The notes: generated from the letters alone by a model not told the origin. Shown: positions 45,036-58,145, counted from the first letter of the stretch. The stretch: DNA of 64,000 nucleotides from Oegoconia quadripuncta (GCA_949316235.1 OX438754.1:8107501-8171500), one strand, 5' to 3'. Numbers and translations are program-made.

Positions 45036-45654
45036 CAAACTAATAGTATTTCATTTTTTTCATTCCGTGGTCAACAAGTAAATTCCAAGGTCTCGTCATT
45101 TTTCATTGAGGGTGAAAAACCTCTCTGAATTTTTGTAGCTATCATTTTCTGTAATAGGTATTGTAATTAACCGTAAATTAACCGAATAACCTTATTATGA
45201 CAATAATATGGCAACAGAACAAAAGTTGGGCAATACGCCAAACAATCCATTGGTTTCATTATAATATATGTCATTAATATATGAACGAGACAAACTTTTC
45301 AGAAGATACGCGTAGGGACTATTGTCATACTATATTAATTCTGTGCTATTGTACTGGGCACAGATCACAGATGGTACTGAGTCTCCTAGATGAAAGTGAA
45401 GCGAAAGTACCATGAATTAATTAATAATTCCAAATTTTACTAAAACGAAACCTCATTTTATTGTTAGAAAACTTAAAATGAATATTTTTCTTTTCTTTCT
45501 TTATGTTTAAATTTTTGTTTTTTGTTAGAGTTTTATTTTTCTAAACTCCGCCAATTATGTTCGGGGAACGAGCGAGTCAACCCCAACACGAGTATTATAT
45601 TTTACTCTCTGGAGATGCCTCAATACTGTTATATACTATTACAGGAGAAATAAA

Positions 45655-45692
45655 AATATTTTTATTTTATTTTATTTTATTTATTTATTGTT
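45655..45692. repeat. simple repeat (TTTTA)n/(TTTA)n
   Basis: A run of tttta units grading into ttta units. Confidence 0.9.
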
Positions 45693-45934
45693 GAAGATAG
45701 GAAATAATGGCTTGTTATCAATTTCACTACTTTTAATGGCAAATAATCAAATTTCAAGACTTGACATGTAGTGATAGAATATTTTAGTTGGGGTTTTGTT
45801 AAATATGATTTGATACAATGTTCTTAGTTCTTGTAAGTGTATTCGGGTATTCTCTTAGAGTTCCATATGAGGTTGTACCTAATCTTTGATTTGTGTAGAT
45901 CAACAGAAAATGCCCATCAAGTTGAATAATTTTT

Positions 45935-46220
45935 TTTTATGATTAACTGGATACGCGTTTGACCACAATCTCACCTGATGGGAAGTGACGATGTGGCTGA
46001 CAATTAATACATCGCGATAGCGATCTCAGTAGATGCCTATTCACCCTGCTCTTGAAGATCCCAAGGTTGTAGGATTCAGGAAAGACTGACGCTGGAAGGG
46101 AGTTCCATGCCTTGGCTGTTCGCATTATGAATGAAGAGTCGAACCGCTTAGTGCGAATGTTCGGCATGTTAACTACATACGGGTGGAATCCCTCCCCACG
46201 CCTAGTAGTCCGAAGATGAA
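45935..46220 (-). mobile_element. LINE 3' end (family of 7270-7556)
   Basis: The minus strand gives the best-preserved tail of this family: R-T-K-R-F-D-S-S-F-I, then A-K-A-W-N-S-L-P-A-S-V-F-P-E-S-Y-N and F-K-S-R-V-N-R-H-L. Confidence 0.87.
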
Positions 46221-46295
46221 ACTGTTATTCCGTAGTAATAGTTTGGCTTATCTTTTAGGGTTCCACATCAGACACTCCAGACCTTCGATTTTTAT

Positions 46296-46366
46296 ACAAG
46301 TTTTTCAGCCTGATGGGTATTTTTCTGTAGATTACAGAAAAATACCCATCAGGCTAAAAAACTTGT
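46296..46366. repeat. 34-bp perfect-type hairpin
   Basis: Arms 46296-46329 and 46333-46366 are complementary except for one base, with a 3-nt loop (gat). Possible foldback or template-switch product; a small RNA hairpin cannot be excluded. Confidence 0.85.
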
Positions 46367-46784
46367 CCTAAGGTGGCATTTCCTTATATCTTAATAGTTC
46401 GGCTGATGGCTTACGGTTCCACATCATGTACTCCAGCCCTTCGATTTGAAAGTTTTTCCTTACTGTGGGTACTAAATCCTACCTTGGTGCTAAAGCACTA
46501 GTTTAATTTTGATGTTCAGTGATTAGTTATAACTCGATACGTCTGTCCTTTAGTTAGACGTTTATCCCCTTATCCTAACTTCTTGAGCGCTTACATGATA
46601 CCAAATTTAGCGATCGATCGCAAATCGTGTCAAGTGTAAAATTGCATTACTTTGCTTTCAAGTAAAATCGAAAAAAATTTATAGGGTCCCTCTAAAACGC
46701 ATACAGCTTATAAATAACGGTATTTTTAGCGGTCTAAAATGATCCAGTATCACGACTTATAGAGGTGTAAAAATGCGCTGAAAT

Positions 46785-47068
46785 AAATATATAAATATGC
46801 TTGGACATTCACACAATGCCATCTAGTTCCACATTAAGCAACTATAGGCTGTGTTGTGGATGCAGACGGTTGATATACTGCATAAATACATTTCTTTGTA
46901 AATAAATACTTATTATAAGTTAAAACATCCATAACTCGAGTACACATGTGCGTATTCATCACATGTTTATGTGATGAATACGCATACATTCGATATGTTT
47001 ATATCGAATTCACGACCTTTTCTTGTAGTGGTCAGACTTTCTAACCACTACACCAAACAGGTCGTCAT
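46785..47068 (-). mobile_element. SINE family 1 with internal inverted duplication
   Basis: Body and head are recognisable in reverse. Around 46950-46990 the segment cgtattcatcac is repeated in inverted form (gtgatgaatacg), replacing part of the head. Confidence 0.85.
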
Positions 47069-47099
47069 ATGAAATGCTTCCAGAAATGGTATGTTATGG

Positions 47100-49595
47100 C
47101 AGAGTTTGCTTTGCGCTCGACTTGGCGGTTTTCAAGTAATTTCGAAAATAAATGAGGGATAAATTTGAAATTCTAGGGTCCATCGCTTAATTTTTTTGTT
47201 TAACCAAATCTCATATTAAGAAAGTCAAATTAAAGGTTTGTGCTTGCATGTAGTCACTAACTCATCCTGTATACCTGGAATTTGTCAAACTTAATTTTTT
47301 GCTATTTTTTCAAATTTTTGATATTGTACAGTATTCTGGCTCTGGTCTAGCTTTGCCGTAAACCCGTATCATGATAGGTAAGTAGCTCCACATCATATGC
47401 AGTTTAAGTGGTTTACAAGTATACATTATTTAAAATTGCTTAAATTTCGTGGAAATATTTCTTGCGAAAGACTACTTTTTTATGTACTCGTTCTGCAAAT
47501 TAGTTTTAATGACGATACCTATAAAAGGATAGTGTTGGCCTCACCATCAGGGTTACCAACCCCTCAAAAGAATACCCCGAAAAGTGAGACGAAATACCCC
47601 TAAATAGCCCTAAATCCGATAAATATAAGGCCCAATAAAATTCCCCATTCAGAGGTATACTTAAATAATTTTTCGTTTTATTAGGTTAAATAGAGCCCCT
47701 ATTTAAGCTAAGCTCTATAATAAAATATTACTTACCTATATTCTTAAATTCGAAATCAAAAATTTTCACGGTTCAGAAAGATTGATTTAACGGGGTGAGG
47801 TATTACTATACAAATACAAAAAGTATTTATTTTCTCTCACAAAAATATAGGTACATTACTCAACAATAGCTGCTTTAATGTATATAAACCTACTTTTTGA
47901 GAGAGACTGGTGTCCGTACTAGGAAACGTGTGTGACAGATCACCAGCCTCTCACCCTCTGGAGTGGCTCTCTCATTGTGAGACATTATATGGTTTTGTGA
48001 GAGAAAATAAAAGCTTTTTGTATCTGTATGGTATTATTTTTTGCCCCTAAAAATAGCTCTAAATATATAAACTGGGCATATTGCTGCCCCAAATTTGGGA
48101 CCAAAAGCCCTAAGTTTGGAAGTCTGCTCACGATCCGCAACTGTGGTTTAACACGACTAGTCATCGTCACAGCCATTTCGTTGTGTTATTCAAAATGCAC
48201 CCTCATAACACAAACGGACACTTAAATATTACATACCACTATTAGAAGTTCTATAGTTTAAACAAAATGAAACCAAATTTGTACCAAACATATACCTCGT
48301 TGAGAATACTTTTTTGATACTGAAGTAGGGGTTCAGTATCAGTAAAAGTTTAATAAATATTTCATCATGTCAGCTACAGGACGTACTGCTGAACATAGGC
48401 CTCTTCATAGATTTCCAGAGCGACCGGTTGGAAGCAGCCTGCATTCAGTGACTTCCCGTGACCTTCATTGTGGGTGGACGCCTACGCTGCGTGGTCCCGA
48501 CTCAAGAACTTTAACCAGTTCTACAAGCTTATGCCCTGCCCACTGCCACTTACCTGCTATTGGCACTTTTACCTACGGTAGCCTTCTGCTACTCCACCAT
48601 CAACGCTCATTGCGATCTGGCGCAGTCTGTAGTGTATTAAATTAGATAGTCGAGCTTCACTTGGCTCTCTTCCATAAAGAGTTAGCCTTTTTGAATTTTA
48701 GCATCATATTAGCTACAATCTCATTTCCTGGGGGGGAAGCGGGACTTTCTTATTTTCCTACTTTTTCAGCTTTAAATTCTTTCTTTAATTGGGTCCAAGG
48801 TAGCAATAGAGTCACGTATAGCACGGTCTACCTTCAGAAGGCGCCGTGTCGAGTACCACTCTTGTTCCTGGCTTACAGGAGTTACAGTGGGAGGAGTGGG
48901 GTGTGCCACTTCAACTTACTAATCCGGTGGGCCATGTCTGTTGCCCGATCAAATTCGTGGAGCATATTCCACGACACTATAAATTACAAAAGAAATTTCC
49001 AAGTCCCACGACTAAGACCTCAGATGTCTAAATTAATTTCGTTCTTGTAAATTTACAGGCGGCGTTAAGTTGTTCCCCTGTAGTTTGGTGCCAAAATCTG
49101 CAGTGAAACTTGTGAATGTGCGAAACTTTCGTCTCGTAGCTCCGTCTCTCAGATTCGCTTAGTTTATGTTTGGTGTAGTATATGAGTGACGAGCGATCCA
49201 AGGAATTTGATTTAGAACTAAATAATGTATTACTGCCAACTTATACATAGCACTCACCCATAATACTCATGCATTTAGGGAAAGGTGTGAGTGAGTAAAC
49301 GCATGTTTTTACCATTTATTACCATATTTGTTCAATACTGCTGGACCAATTATTTTAATATAGCATTTTTATTTTTACTTGTGGGAGTGAAAAAGAGGAT
49401 TAGACAGGCCATTGCCTTTTTCAGCGTCATCCAAGGGGAATGAATGCTCTGCCCAGACTCTTGCATACAGTCAGAGTGTGCTTTCTAGGTCGATATATCC
49501 CAACACTACAATACCTACTTTCTGCATTAGATACCTACGTACTCATTTTCCGTATTAGTTTTTGCTCGGATGACTAATTTTTCACTCTATAAAAT
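47100..49595. other. intergenic with repeat scraps
   Basis: A LINE-type motif lies at 48380-48620 (gctgaacataggcctcttca, agagcgaccggttggaagca) and is related to 51715-51900. The open frame 48661-49050 has no domain I recognise. The pair around 47810-47880 and 47995-48040 repeats a gagagaaaataaaagctttt-like segment in inverted form. Confidence 0.45.
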
Positions 49596-49604
49596 TTAAA
49601 TATG

Positions 49605-50100
49605 ATTACACTGAAAGTTTTGCGTAACTCATTCATAAAGTTATTTACTTGTAAAGTAATATATTTACTGCTTTTCGAAGCATTCTCCATAACATATTAC
49701 ACACTTTTTCATTCTATCAAACCATTGGTCTGATGGCATGTTTTCACGTGCTGGTTGAAAGCTATCACGACCTCTTCCGGTCTTGTAAATGCCAAACCTC
49801 ATCAAATCTTTGATTTTTGGGAAAATAGAAAAAAATCGCATGGGGCTAGGGCTGGATGAATTTCATCATAGAGAGATACACGGTCATGATCAAATTCTAC
49901 GTACCATCGCCTTACCGTGATCAAACGAGGTGCTTCCCACCCAAAAACATTTTGATGACGAGCAGTGCAGACTTGCAAAAACAGTGAACATTTAAAATCA
50001 TAAAAAATTATCGCCCCAAAATCTTTTTGCGTTAATTCCATTTTTGGTACGGAAGACGAATTTCAACTTATGATAAACCAATTAACACGAGATTTCTCGC
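49605..50100 (-). mobile_element. internally deleted mariner-like element
   Basis: The minus-strand frame starting at 50041 begins M-E-L-T-Q-K-D-F and continues F-Y-D-F-K-C, then E-A-P, V-R-R-W-Y-V-E-F and R-V-S-L-Y-D-E, the N-terminal region of mariner transposases. It jumps directly to H-P-A-L-A-P-C-D-F-F-L-F, which in full-length elements follows the second catalytic region. The catalytic core is therefore missing. A frameshifted end follows near 49700-49790 (D-Q-W-F-D-R-M, K-K-C-V). Terminal repeats are not confidently delimited. Confidence 0.8.
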
Positions 50101-50779
50101 CAATTTTTTTTTAATCAACGGTTGAGATTCTTGTTTTAAAAAATATAACATTCGTAATTCAAACATAAGCGGCCAGAAGCGCATAATAATTCGGTCTATT
50201 TTTTTTCGGGAATAAAGTAGCGTTCGACCCTTTAAATATATTTGTGCAAAGCATTAAACCTTTTAAATGCTCCGTTACGACGACGACGTTTTTTGGTAGA
50301 TAGATAGATAGATAAAGCGTTTATTTGCATATTACAGAAACACATACAAAAATATTCGACAAAAATTTTGGAGGCAAGTCCCTAGTCGTCTTTAACGACA
50401 CCCACGGGAGGGGACGGGTTGGTTGTAGAACCAACTGAATACGTGCCGAAACCATACAGCACTTAAATCGCGGTGACAATTTGCTCCGCTAACCGCTTAT
50501 GTATTATACTAGTACCTAAGTTCCACCTACATACCTATACGTTTCCAACATAAGGTACGAACGTCGCGACTTTTCGTGTTCATCTTGCATCAGAATATAT
50601 TTACATTTTTAGCATTATTACATTTTATTATTTTCAAGATAGAATACAATCGACGTTGACAACAACAATATTCATAAGTTTATGATTAAGTTTATTATGT
50701 GAGAATAAGATGGTAGGTATTCTTGGAACATTTTTGTGCCGTTTTGTTTTCATTTAGTTTGAATTTATTTTGCTAGCAC

Positions 50780-51640
50780 AAATCATCATCGTCTTGGCCT
50801 AGTTCCAATTTCTTTGGGGTCGGCGAAGTACATATTTTTCTTCATATCTCTTCTCTTCTATCAGCAGTTACCCCATCATTCACGCCCTTTTTGTTCATAT
50901 CACCTCTCACACAATCCATCCATCTTTTCCTTGGTCTTCCTCTTTCTTTCCAACCATCGACATCCATATTCATCACTCTCTTAGTGACATGCGTTTATCC
51001 CTCTTCATAAAATGTCCAAATCAAACCAACCAACCAAACCAAACGATTTCCTTTCAACTTTTCTGTCACGGGTGCCGCTTTTAAATTCCCTCTATCATAC
51101 TCATTCCTTATTTTATGCATACTCGTCACTTCACTGATCCATTTCAACATTCTCATCTCTGCTGCTTGCAATTTTACCACATCCGTCGTCTTCATGGCGC
51201 AACACTTCGATCCATACAGGTCTTATTACGGATTTATAAATTTTGTCTTGGACCTGAGGGGCATCCATGAGTCATATATTGTTCCGGTAACGTGTTGCAA
51301 CTTCATCCAACCCGCGTTGATCCGATTTATCGATTTGGCGGTACCAACCCCTTGTACAAGTGACCCAAGGTACCGGAAGTTAACGCAGCTTGGTAAAGAT
51401 CTTCCGGTAAGAGTTATGAACATAAGACTGGAGGTACTGCCGAAGTCGCTAAACATTAATTCCGTTTTGCTTCTGCTCACTTTCAAGCTAAAACTCTCCA
51501 GTCTTTGTCGCCATTCCTCCCGTCTGCTCTGGACCTCCAGACCATTTTCGGCTACCAGCACAATGTCATCGGCCAACAGCTTTAGCATTTTGCTAGCACT
51601 AATACTAGAAGAAATTAATTGCACAATCCTAATCAAACTT
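50780..51640 (-). mobile_element. LINE reverse-transcriptase remnant
   Basis: The minus-strand frame 51636-51226 contains L-A-D-D-I-V-L-V-A-E (RT catalytic Y/F-x-D-D block, here with Leu-Ala before the two Asp). Then come R-R-E-E-W-R-Q-R-L, S-R-S-K-T-E-L-M and F-R-Y-L-G-S-L-V-Q. The next frame (51195-50995) continues R-M-L-K-W-I-S-E-V-T and V-T-E-K-L-K-G-N-R-L-V-W, a typical downstream segment. The reading frame is broken between them. Confidence 0.86.
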
Positions 51641-51699
51641 ATTGTAGTTGTATACCCAATTGTAAGTACTTAAAGCATTTGCTATTTGTTTTCGATTCA

Positions 51700-54310
51700 T
51701 CATCATTATATTAGTAGTAGGCGTCCACTGCTGACCATAGTCCTCCCCCATAGATTGCTAGAGCGACCAGTTGGAAACGGCCTGAATCCCGCGATTTCCC
51801 GCACCCTTTATTAGGTCATCCATCCTCTTTGTTTAATGCCCCACCGGCCATCAGTTCTTCAAGTTATGTGCCCTGCCTACTGCCACTTCAAATTACTAAT
51901 CCGCTGGGCTATGTCGGTCACTCTTATTCGTCTTTTAATCATACCTGATTCGATCACGTAACGTAACGTCAAGCATTGCCCTCTTCATAGTTCATTACGT
52001 GGTCTTGAGCTTTCTTATGAGACCATAGTAAGAGACCACGTTTCAGTGCCATACGTCTATACTGGTAATACACATTGAATAAAGCTTTCGTCTTCAAGCA
52101 CTGAGGATTTTGGACGAGCAGCGTGAGATGCATGAGAAATTTTGTGGACTCTAATGACATAATTGTAAAAAGGGAGTCTAATGCTTTGAGCAGGAATGTA
52201 CCTTAGAATACCACTTGTTTGTGTCATATGGGATATATTTTATCCCATATTTTCGTTAATTGTTGTTAGTTGAAGTCGGTTATTTTGCCAATTATTGGCG
52301 GTTAAATTATTTAGGCATCGTTTTTAACCCGCGATCCAAAAGAGGGGTGAAGGGAGCCTATGTCTGCCCGAGACACAGTAACGTCAAAACTGCTGAATGG
52401 ATTTAAAACATTTTTTTATTTTTGAAAGTCGGTATTTGCAAAATGGTCCTTAGCCATGTTTGCTGGAAATCTCAGGGTCTATCATCTCATCACAGGTCCT
52501 ATTGGTAACATGTATTTCAAAGGTGTCTTCATTTACATCAACGTCATGTTTAAATATTACATACACAAATAAAATACAACTTAACCGACCAGGAAAACTT
52601 TAGATGTAATCTTATAGGTACCAACTGAACGCTGACACAATAAGGTACGAGAACCTATTACGAATAAGGCTGCACTATATTATAATTCAGCAAGAGACTC
52701 GAGCTTCAGCAGATAAACGAAATTTAATTATATTGCTGAGCTAAAGCGAGTTGACCAAGTTGTTAGTAACTTTGGTGACACATGCACGTCAGAGTGAGTT
52801 GACTGAGAGACCCACGTATTAACCTAGATGGACTGGGTATAATTCTAGTTTGTTAGTGTTATCGATTTTGTTGTTGGTCATTTGTCATCATGGAGTCCAT
52901 TCAGAACATAAGCTGATTGTTGGTCTTAGCTGGCGGGTCGTTTTTCAATCAGAAGCGAATTCTAACCGTTCAACGGAGAAGCTTAGCCAGCATCATGGAG
53001 ATGATGGACAATCAAAAAATGATGGGTGTTTGTGTTTGACGGCATTGTGTGTGTACAGTCTTTGTCCTGATGTCACAGCTATTTTATTCTCAGACAATTA
53101 ATGCTGTAACGCTAAAATTTGGCATGGTATTTATATTTATTACACCAACAAAGATATGTATATATGTCACAGATAGCGATAAATTAGCGAGGGAATTTAT
53201 AATTTAAAAGTCGCATGAATACCTTGGTGCGCAATTTGCTACAAGAAGTGAACCTGGTAGCACTGGTATCACCGGACTATTCCGCGGTGACGACGTTTAC
53301 AGTAATATATTAAGTGTGCACATCAAAATTATTTTTTGCCTTGCCTTGACTATTCAAAATTCTTACGATGTCAATAGCATTAAGTTAAATATTATTATTA
53401 TTATTAAAATAAGGGCACGCTTTGCTACCAGCCGTCAAAGGGGTCGAACCACCACCTAACACATCAAACTTTGATTACCTACTATCACCGGCGCTTGGAA
53501 GAATCCGGTGAGTCGTTACCAATAAAAAGTTGGTCATGGAATTTGAGCAAGGAGAAATTGTTGACTATTGGGTGAATTCGACAGACTGCATGCGAGGGCC
53601 AAGGTGGATGGCGTGAGGGGTTAACATATGTTTACTCTTCACCAGTAAGCATCTCGGGTTCTATAATCATCATTTATTATTAAGATTTATGTGAGGGTAA
53701 GTGGTCAGTAATTACCACCTTACTTAAAGATTTAAGGTTATCGGGCCTAGTGTTTCTGATATCTTATTCGCCTGTATTGGCTTGATATTATATTGCAATT
53801 TCTCGAGCTACCCTATATCACGAGAGGCTGGCACCGTCCCTGACGCTAGCAACACCGCGTTTCCCCGACATATATTTTAAAACAAATTTTCTTTCAGGGT
53901 AAATACTTACCTCCCCTATATGTAAACTGGGGGTGAATAAAATATACCAAAACAACTGATATACTGTTCGGTATACCCGGTTGCCTCGAACCTGAATTCG
54001 CAGATATTCAGATTATAGTTTTGATTTGGGAAAATGTTGTCACCTAACTCAGATTGAATGGTTGTAGGAATTTGAAATACATCTTTACCTGCAGCCGTAT
54101 ATACCGTCGCCAATAATTAGCTCAATCATGTAATTCGATATGTGTCCCCTTATCCTTATTTCTACTGCACTTTATGTGATACCAAATTTTGCGACACAAT
54201 GCAAAAATTTTTACTTGGTAAGACGGTTGGTCGCCATGCAGCAATATCCAAACAATGTTATCTCTTAACAAGTTAATGGTTTTGGGTGAGTTTGTTGATC
54301 TGTCGTTGCT
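51700..54310. other. intergenic with repeat scraps
   Basis: A LINE motif lies at 51715-51900 (aggcgtccactgctgaccat). The rest, including short frames at 52850-53101 and 53916-54113, has no recognised domain. Confidence 0.45.
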
Positions 54311-54317
54311 TGTTGTT

Positions 54318-54540
54318 CATTATATTCAACTAGTTTTCCGCTCGCGCCTTCGCCTGCGTGGAATAACTTTATTGCGGAAATTTGTTTATCCCGCGGGAAC
54401 TACTCACTTTATCGGGATATAAATCCTATGTCTTAAGCCAGAGTATATTCTAACGCAAATTTCATCTAAATCCGTTTATCCGTGTCGCCGTGATTAAGCA
54501 ACAAACAAACATCCAAAGTTTCGCATTTATAATATTAGTT
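54318..54540 (-). repeat. interspersed repeat (family of 5684-5905)
   Basis: In reverse: ccgctcgcgccttcgcctgc, tttatcccgcgggaactact, ccgtgattaagcaacaaaca and ttcgcatttataatatt. Confidence 0.8.
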
Positions 54541-55384
54541 AGATATACGAATTTAGTTAGTTAGATATAGAAACTACAGTTATAGAAATTGGTTTTTGCA
54601 GACCTTATCACTTAAAGCTTCCAGGGAACCTTTGGTATAAGGCCAAAACATTTGAATAGGCAGGTTGTGGGTATTAAATAAGGATGCAGATACAAACTAC
54701 TATAGGGGAATAGATGCAATTTTTCAGCAAAGAAAACTGCTGCCAAGACTGTCACCAAAATATTAAACAATAATCTTTAAATCGTACTCATCTCGTCGAA
54801 ATTCAACACGCGACGTACTCCACAATTCTCGTTGCAGAATCCTGCTTCTTATTTTATATTATCTGTCTGGGTACATAGAGAGAAAGAAGGCTTTATATTA
54901 AAAACGTTCCGGGTGCTCACATGCAGACAGATGCTGGAAATGTCCGCGTTAACGCCACTTCTGAACTCATGCCAGAACTTGATACGAGGCGTACTGCCAT
55001 ATTGACTTTTATTACTAAAACCAGTTGTAGCACAGAAGGATGGTAATGCAAACAGTGCATCAGTGGAAACTCCGCAAAAACCTTGATTTAAAAAGCTATT
55101 TGCAGTGTTTCATGGTAATTTTACGACCGCTATAAAATTTACCATCCAATTATAGACGGGATAATTTATTTTTTATGTCACAGACAGTAATCTGGTCTGG
55201 AGAAAAATAAAACAGCAAGCCATTATTCTTCCATTTTACGATTAGAAAACTTGTACGGTAATTTGTTAGTAATCTCTGTGTTAGGGGAAGAGAAACATGA
55301 ATAAAAATTTGTAGATGTCAATTTTCAATCTTAAGCCACAGAGTAATGTATGGGTTTATCATCATTATGGTATGCTACCATTTA

Positions 55385-55725
55385 ACCATTACCGCCTCCG
55401 TGGCTTAATGTAAACAACATTGGGTTTACGATTCGGAGGTCGCGGGTTCGATCCCCAGCGGGGTACATGTTTAAGTACTCGGTTTGGTTGGTGGTAGGGC
55501 ATTTTAAATGTCCGCCTGGCTAGCTACCACCATCTTAATCTAAATCTGCCGCCAAGCAGCAATGTCAATATCATTGTTGAGTTCCGGTTGTCAGAGATAA
55601 GATAGCCAGTCCCCCAAATGTGTTGGGGTTTATCAGGGTCATTACGCTTCCACCTTCGACCTCATCTTCACTTAACATCAGGTGTGATTGGGTTCAAGAA
55701 CCAACCCGTTGTGCATAAATAATTA
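55385..55725 (+). mobile_element. SINE family 2, best-preserved copy
   Basis: tRNA-like head (tccgtggctta at the A box; gcgggttcgatccccagcgg at the B box), then the ctcggtttggttggtggtag block, ctgccgccaagcagcaatg and the tail catcaggtgtgattgggttc. Confidence 0.88.
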
Positions 55726-55734
55726 TATTATAAA

Positions 55735-56038
55735 ATATCAGACTATTTAGATGATAATCATCCCTGGACATAATCAGATCGTTCGCATGCTAGGCTATTT
55801 CACAATTAATAATGAAATTTAAAAACCTGTTTGTAATATAAAAACCTTTATGTAAAATCAAAGCCTGATTTTAAAAGAGCAACCCTTCGAGTTTCTTGCT
55901 TGTTCTTCTCAGGGGAAAATTGCATTTTGAACAAGCAGTAGCTTAAAAAAATTAAAATTTACTATGTAAAATTGACTATTTTAAGTGTACTCTGTGTACC
56001 TACAAAATAAAACATTTTTGACTTTGACTTTGACTAAA
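55735..56038 (+). mobile_element. LINE 3' end (family of 16253-16589)
   Basis: Contains atcagactatttagatgata, aaagagcaacccttcgagtt, tgaacaagcagtagctta and the terminal tgactttgactttgac repeats. Confidence 0.87.
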
Positions 56039-56105
56039 AAAAAACTACTTCTATTTTAGAGAACTGCGGTTGGTATACCTTGAATAGGGTACCATTAATC
56101 ATGTA

Positions 56106-56800
56106 ATCCCATCAAAAACAATACTTGTCAAAAAAACCAAGTCTCGCAACTCAGTTGTTCTGCGGTAAAAAGTTGTGAGATCCATGTAATACCAAGTCGG
56201 TTGTTAATTTATTCAGTCTCTACTTAAGCGACTTTCTGTCTTAATACGTCCAGTCTCTAAGACCACGATCGTGGTCCATAACAATTGAAAATCATTTGTG
56301 ATTGGAATCTCCGTACCCGAAGCATTAAGTTATTACGTAATAATTAACAGCATCTTATAGTGACGCATATCAATATTAAAATTCTTTAATGTTTTATATA
56401 AATATATCGAGACTTGGCCATCGCACTAAATAATTGAATTTACATGTGTTTTCAGGCGATTGAATTTACACGTCTTTTCAGGCGATGGCCAAGTCTCAAT
56501 ATATTTATATAAAACCTTAAAGAATTTTAATATTGATATGCGTCACTATAAGATGCTGTTAATTATTACGTAATAACTTAATGCTTCGGGTACGGAGATT
56601 CCAATCACAAATGATTTTCAATTGTTATGGACCACGATCGTGGTCTTAGAGACTGGACGTATTAAGACAGAAAGTCGCTTAAGTAGAGACTGAATAAATT
56701 AACAACCGACTTGGTATTACATGGATCTCACAACTTTTAACCGCAGAACAACTGAGTTGCGAGACTTGGTTTTTTTGACAAGTATTGTTTTTGATGGGAT
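56106..56800. repeat. large near-perfect inverted repeat (319-bp arms)
   Basis: Left arm 56106-56424 and right arm 56482-56800 are equal in length (319 bp) and complementary with only a few mismatches by eye (for example around 56168, 56393 and 56407). The 57-bp spacer contains two direct copies of a ~27-bp unit (gaatttacatgtgttttcag and gaatttacacgtcttttcag). A central palindrome (accacgatcgtggt) also lies within each arm. No open frame of note. Low arm divergence means it is young or maintained by conversion. A foldback element or MITE is most likely; a long hairpin RNA source is possible. Confidence 0.93.
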
Positions 56801-56999
56801 CTCATTTCTTTTTGTATTTTGTAGATACTTAGGTACTTAAAGTATCAATATTTAATTTATTTAAATTATTTATCCGAACAACGTCCAAATTGTAAGCAAA
56901 TAATATCAGTAAACCAATGAGAGTAGCCTTTAGTCGTCAAACTAATATAGCAATCGAAATTATCAATGAAAATCGCAAACTTATAGGTAAGAAATCTGG

Positions 57000-57180
57000 G
57001 CACATCCGAACAGCATTGGGTCGCTCGCGCGTATGAGCGCGGCTGCTGCTCGCTCGGCGACATTCACCTTTCCGCGCGCCCCGCCACTGTCCCCGCCCCG
57101 CGCCCTCGCGCTAGCACCGCGCAGCGCGTAGTAACGGCCCGCGCTCACTCGCTAGCATCGCAGCGCGTGGTATATAATTA
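57000..57180. other. CpG-rich patch ending in a TATA-like motif
   Basis: About 180 bp with dense gcgcg/cgctcg words, two ctcgctagca-type repeats, and gtatataattatac at its right edge. The surroundings are AT-rich. It may be a transposon end or a transplanted promoter; no transcript can be inferred. Confidence 0.4.
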
Positions 57181-57329
57181 TACAACCTTACGCACTCGTA
57201 ATAAGTACGAATACGCACGTAGGTACGTTTTTTGCATTAATAAATAATTTAATACACGTGTTTTCATCACCGGAATACCCATTTTTTGCTCGATTTGGCA
57301 GGGGCACTACCATGCGCCTATATTTATAT

Positions 57330-57800
57330 GGGACTAGCTTAAACCCGCGGCTTCGCACGCAATAATAATAATTGCCGTAAAATAAAATATTGAAAAATTT
57401 AATTAACTGAAGACTTGGCTGTATGGGCTTAATTTTCTTTGCTGTCTTTTCTAGATTTTTTAGTTTTTCCTTGATTCATACACCAAACACTACTTATATT
57501 CCAAATTTGAAGCTTCTAGGTCTGCTAGAAGTGCCTTAAAATTTTGATGATCGGTGAGTCAGTGACTGACAAAATTAAGAAATTTGACCCCTTATAATTC
57601 TTAAATACTGGTTCAAATTGAATGAAATTTTAAATATACGTGTCTTTACAATGCCTGCATAGTTACTGAAAATTTCAGTCTTCTATTTTTATCCACAACG
57701 AAGTTACAGGGGGTCGAAAATGGTCTGAATTGCTTCGAGAAAAGGATGGTACGGCCGTGACGCTTTTTTGCTCGACTTGGTGGGGGCACGGCCGTGCCCC
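57330..57800 (-). repeat. retroelement tail and palindromic motif
   Basis: 57335-57370 has the acccgcggcttcgcacgcaa-type end of a common moth repeat. 57778-57800 holds the palindrome gggggcacggccgtgccccc. The phrase gctcgacttggtgggggcac at 57773 is echoed at 57289-57307 (gctcgatttggcaggggcac), so the two mark a repeat pair. Confidence 0.55.
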
Positions 57801-57857
57801 CAGATATTAAATAACTGTGACGCGAGAGTTGATATTGTTCCTACAATTTTATTAATT

Positions 57858-58145
57858 GACGACCTGTTTGGTGTAGTGGTTAGAAACTCTGACCACTATA
57901 CCAAAAAGTCGCTGGTTCGAATCCTGCTAGGGGTATATGTTTGTATGATGAATACGGCCATGTGTACCTGAGTTATGGATGTTTTCATATATAATAAGTA
58001 TTTATTTACAAAAAAAATGTATTGTTTAAAAATGTATGTATATCAACCATCTGGTATCCACAACACAAGCCTATACTTGCTTAAAGTGAAACTAGATGGC
58101 ATTGTGTGCATCTCCAACGATATTTATTTATTTATAATTTTCTTT
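57858..58145 (+). mobile_element. SINE family 1
   Basis: A complete head (gacgacctgtttggtgtagt, ggttcgaatcctgctagggg), body and TTTA-rich end. Confidence 0.9.

Noticed and set aside
48661..49050. 129-codon open frame as a gene
   Set aside because: No recognised domain, repeat-rich surroundings, no supporting splice sites.
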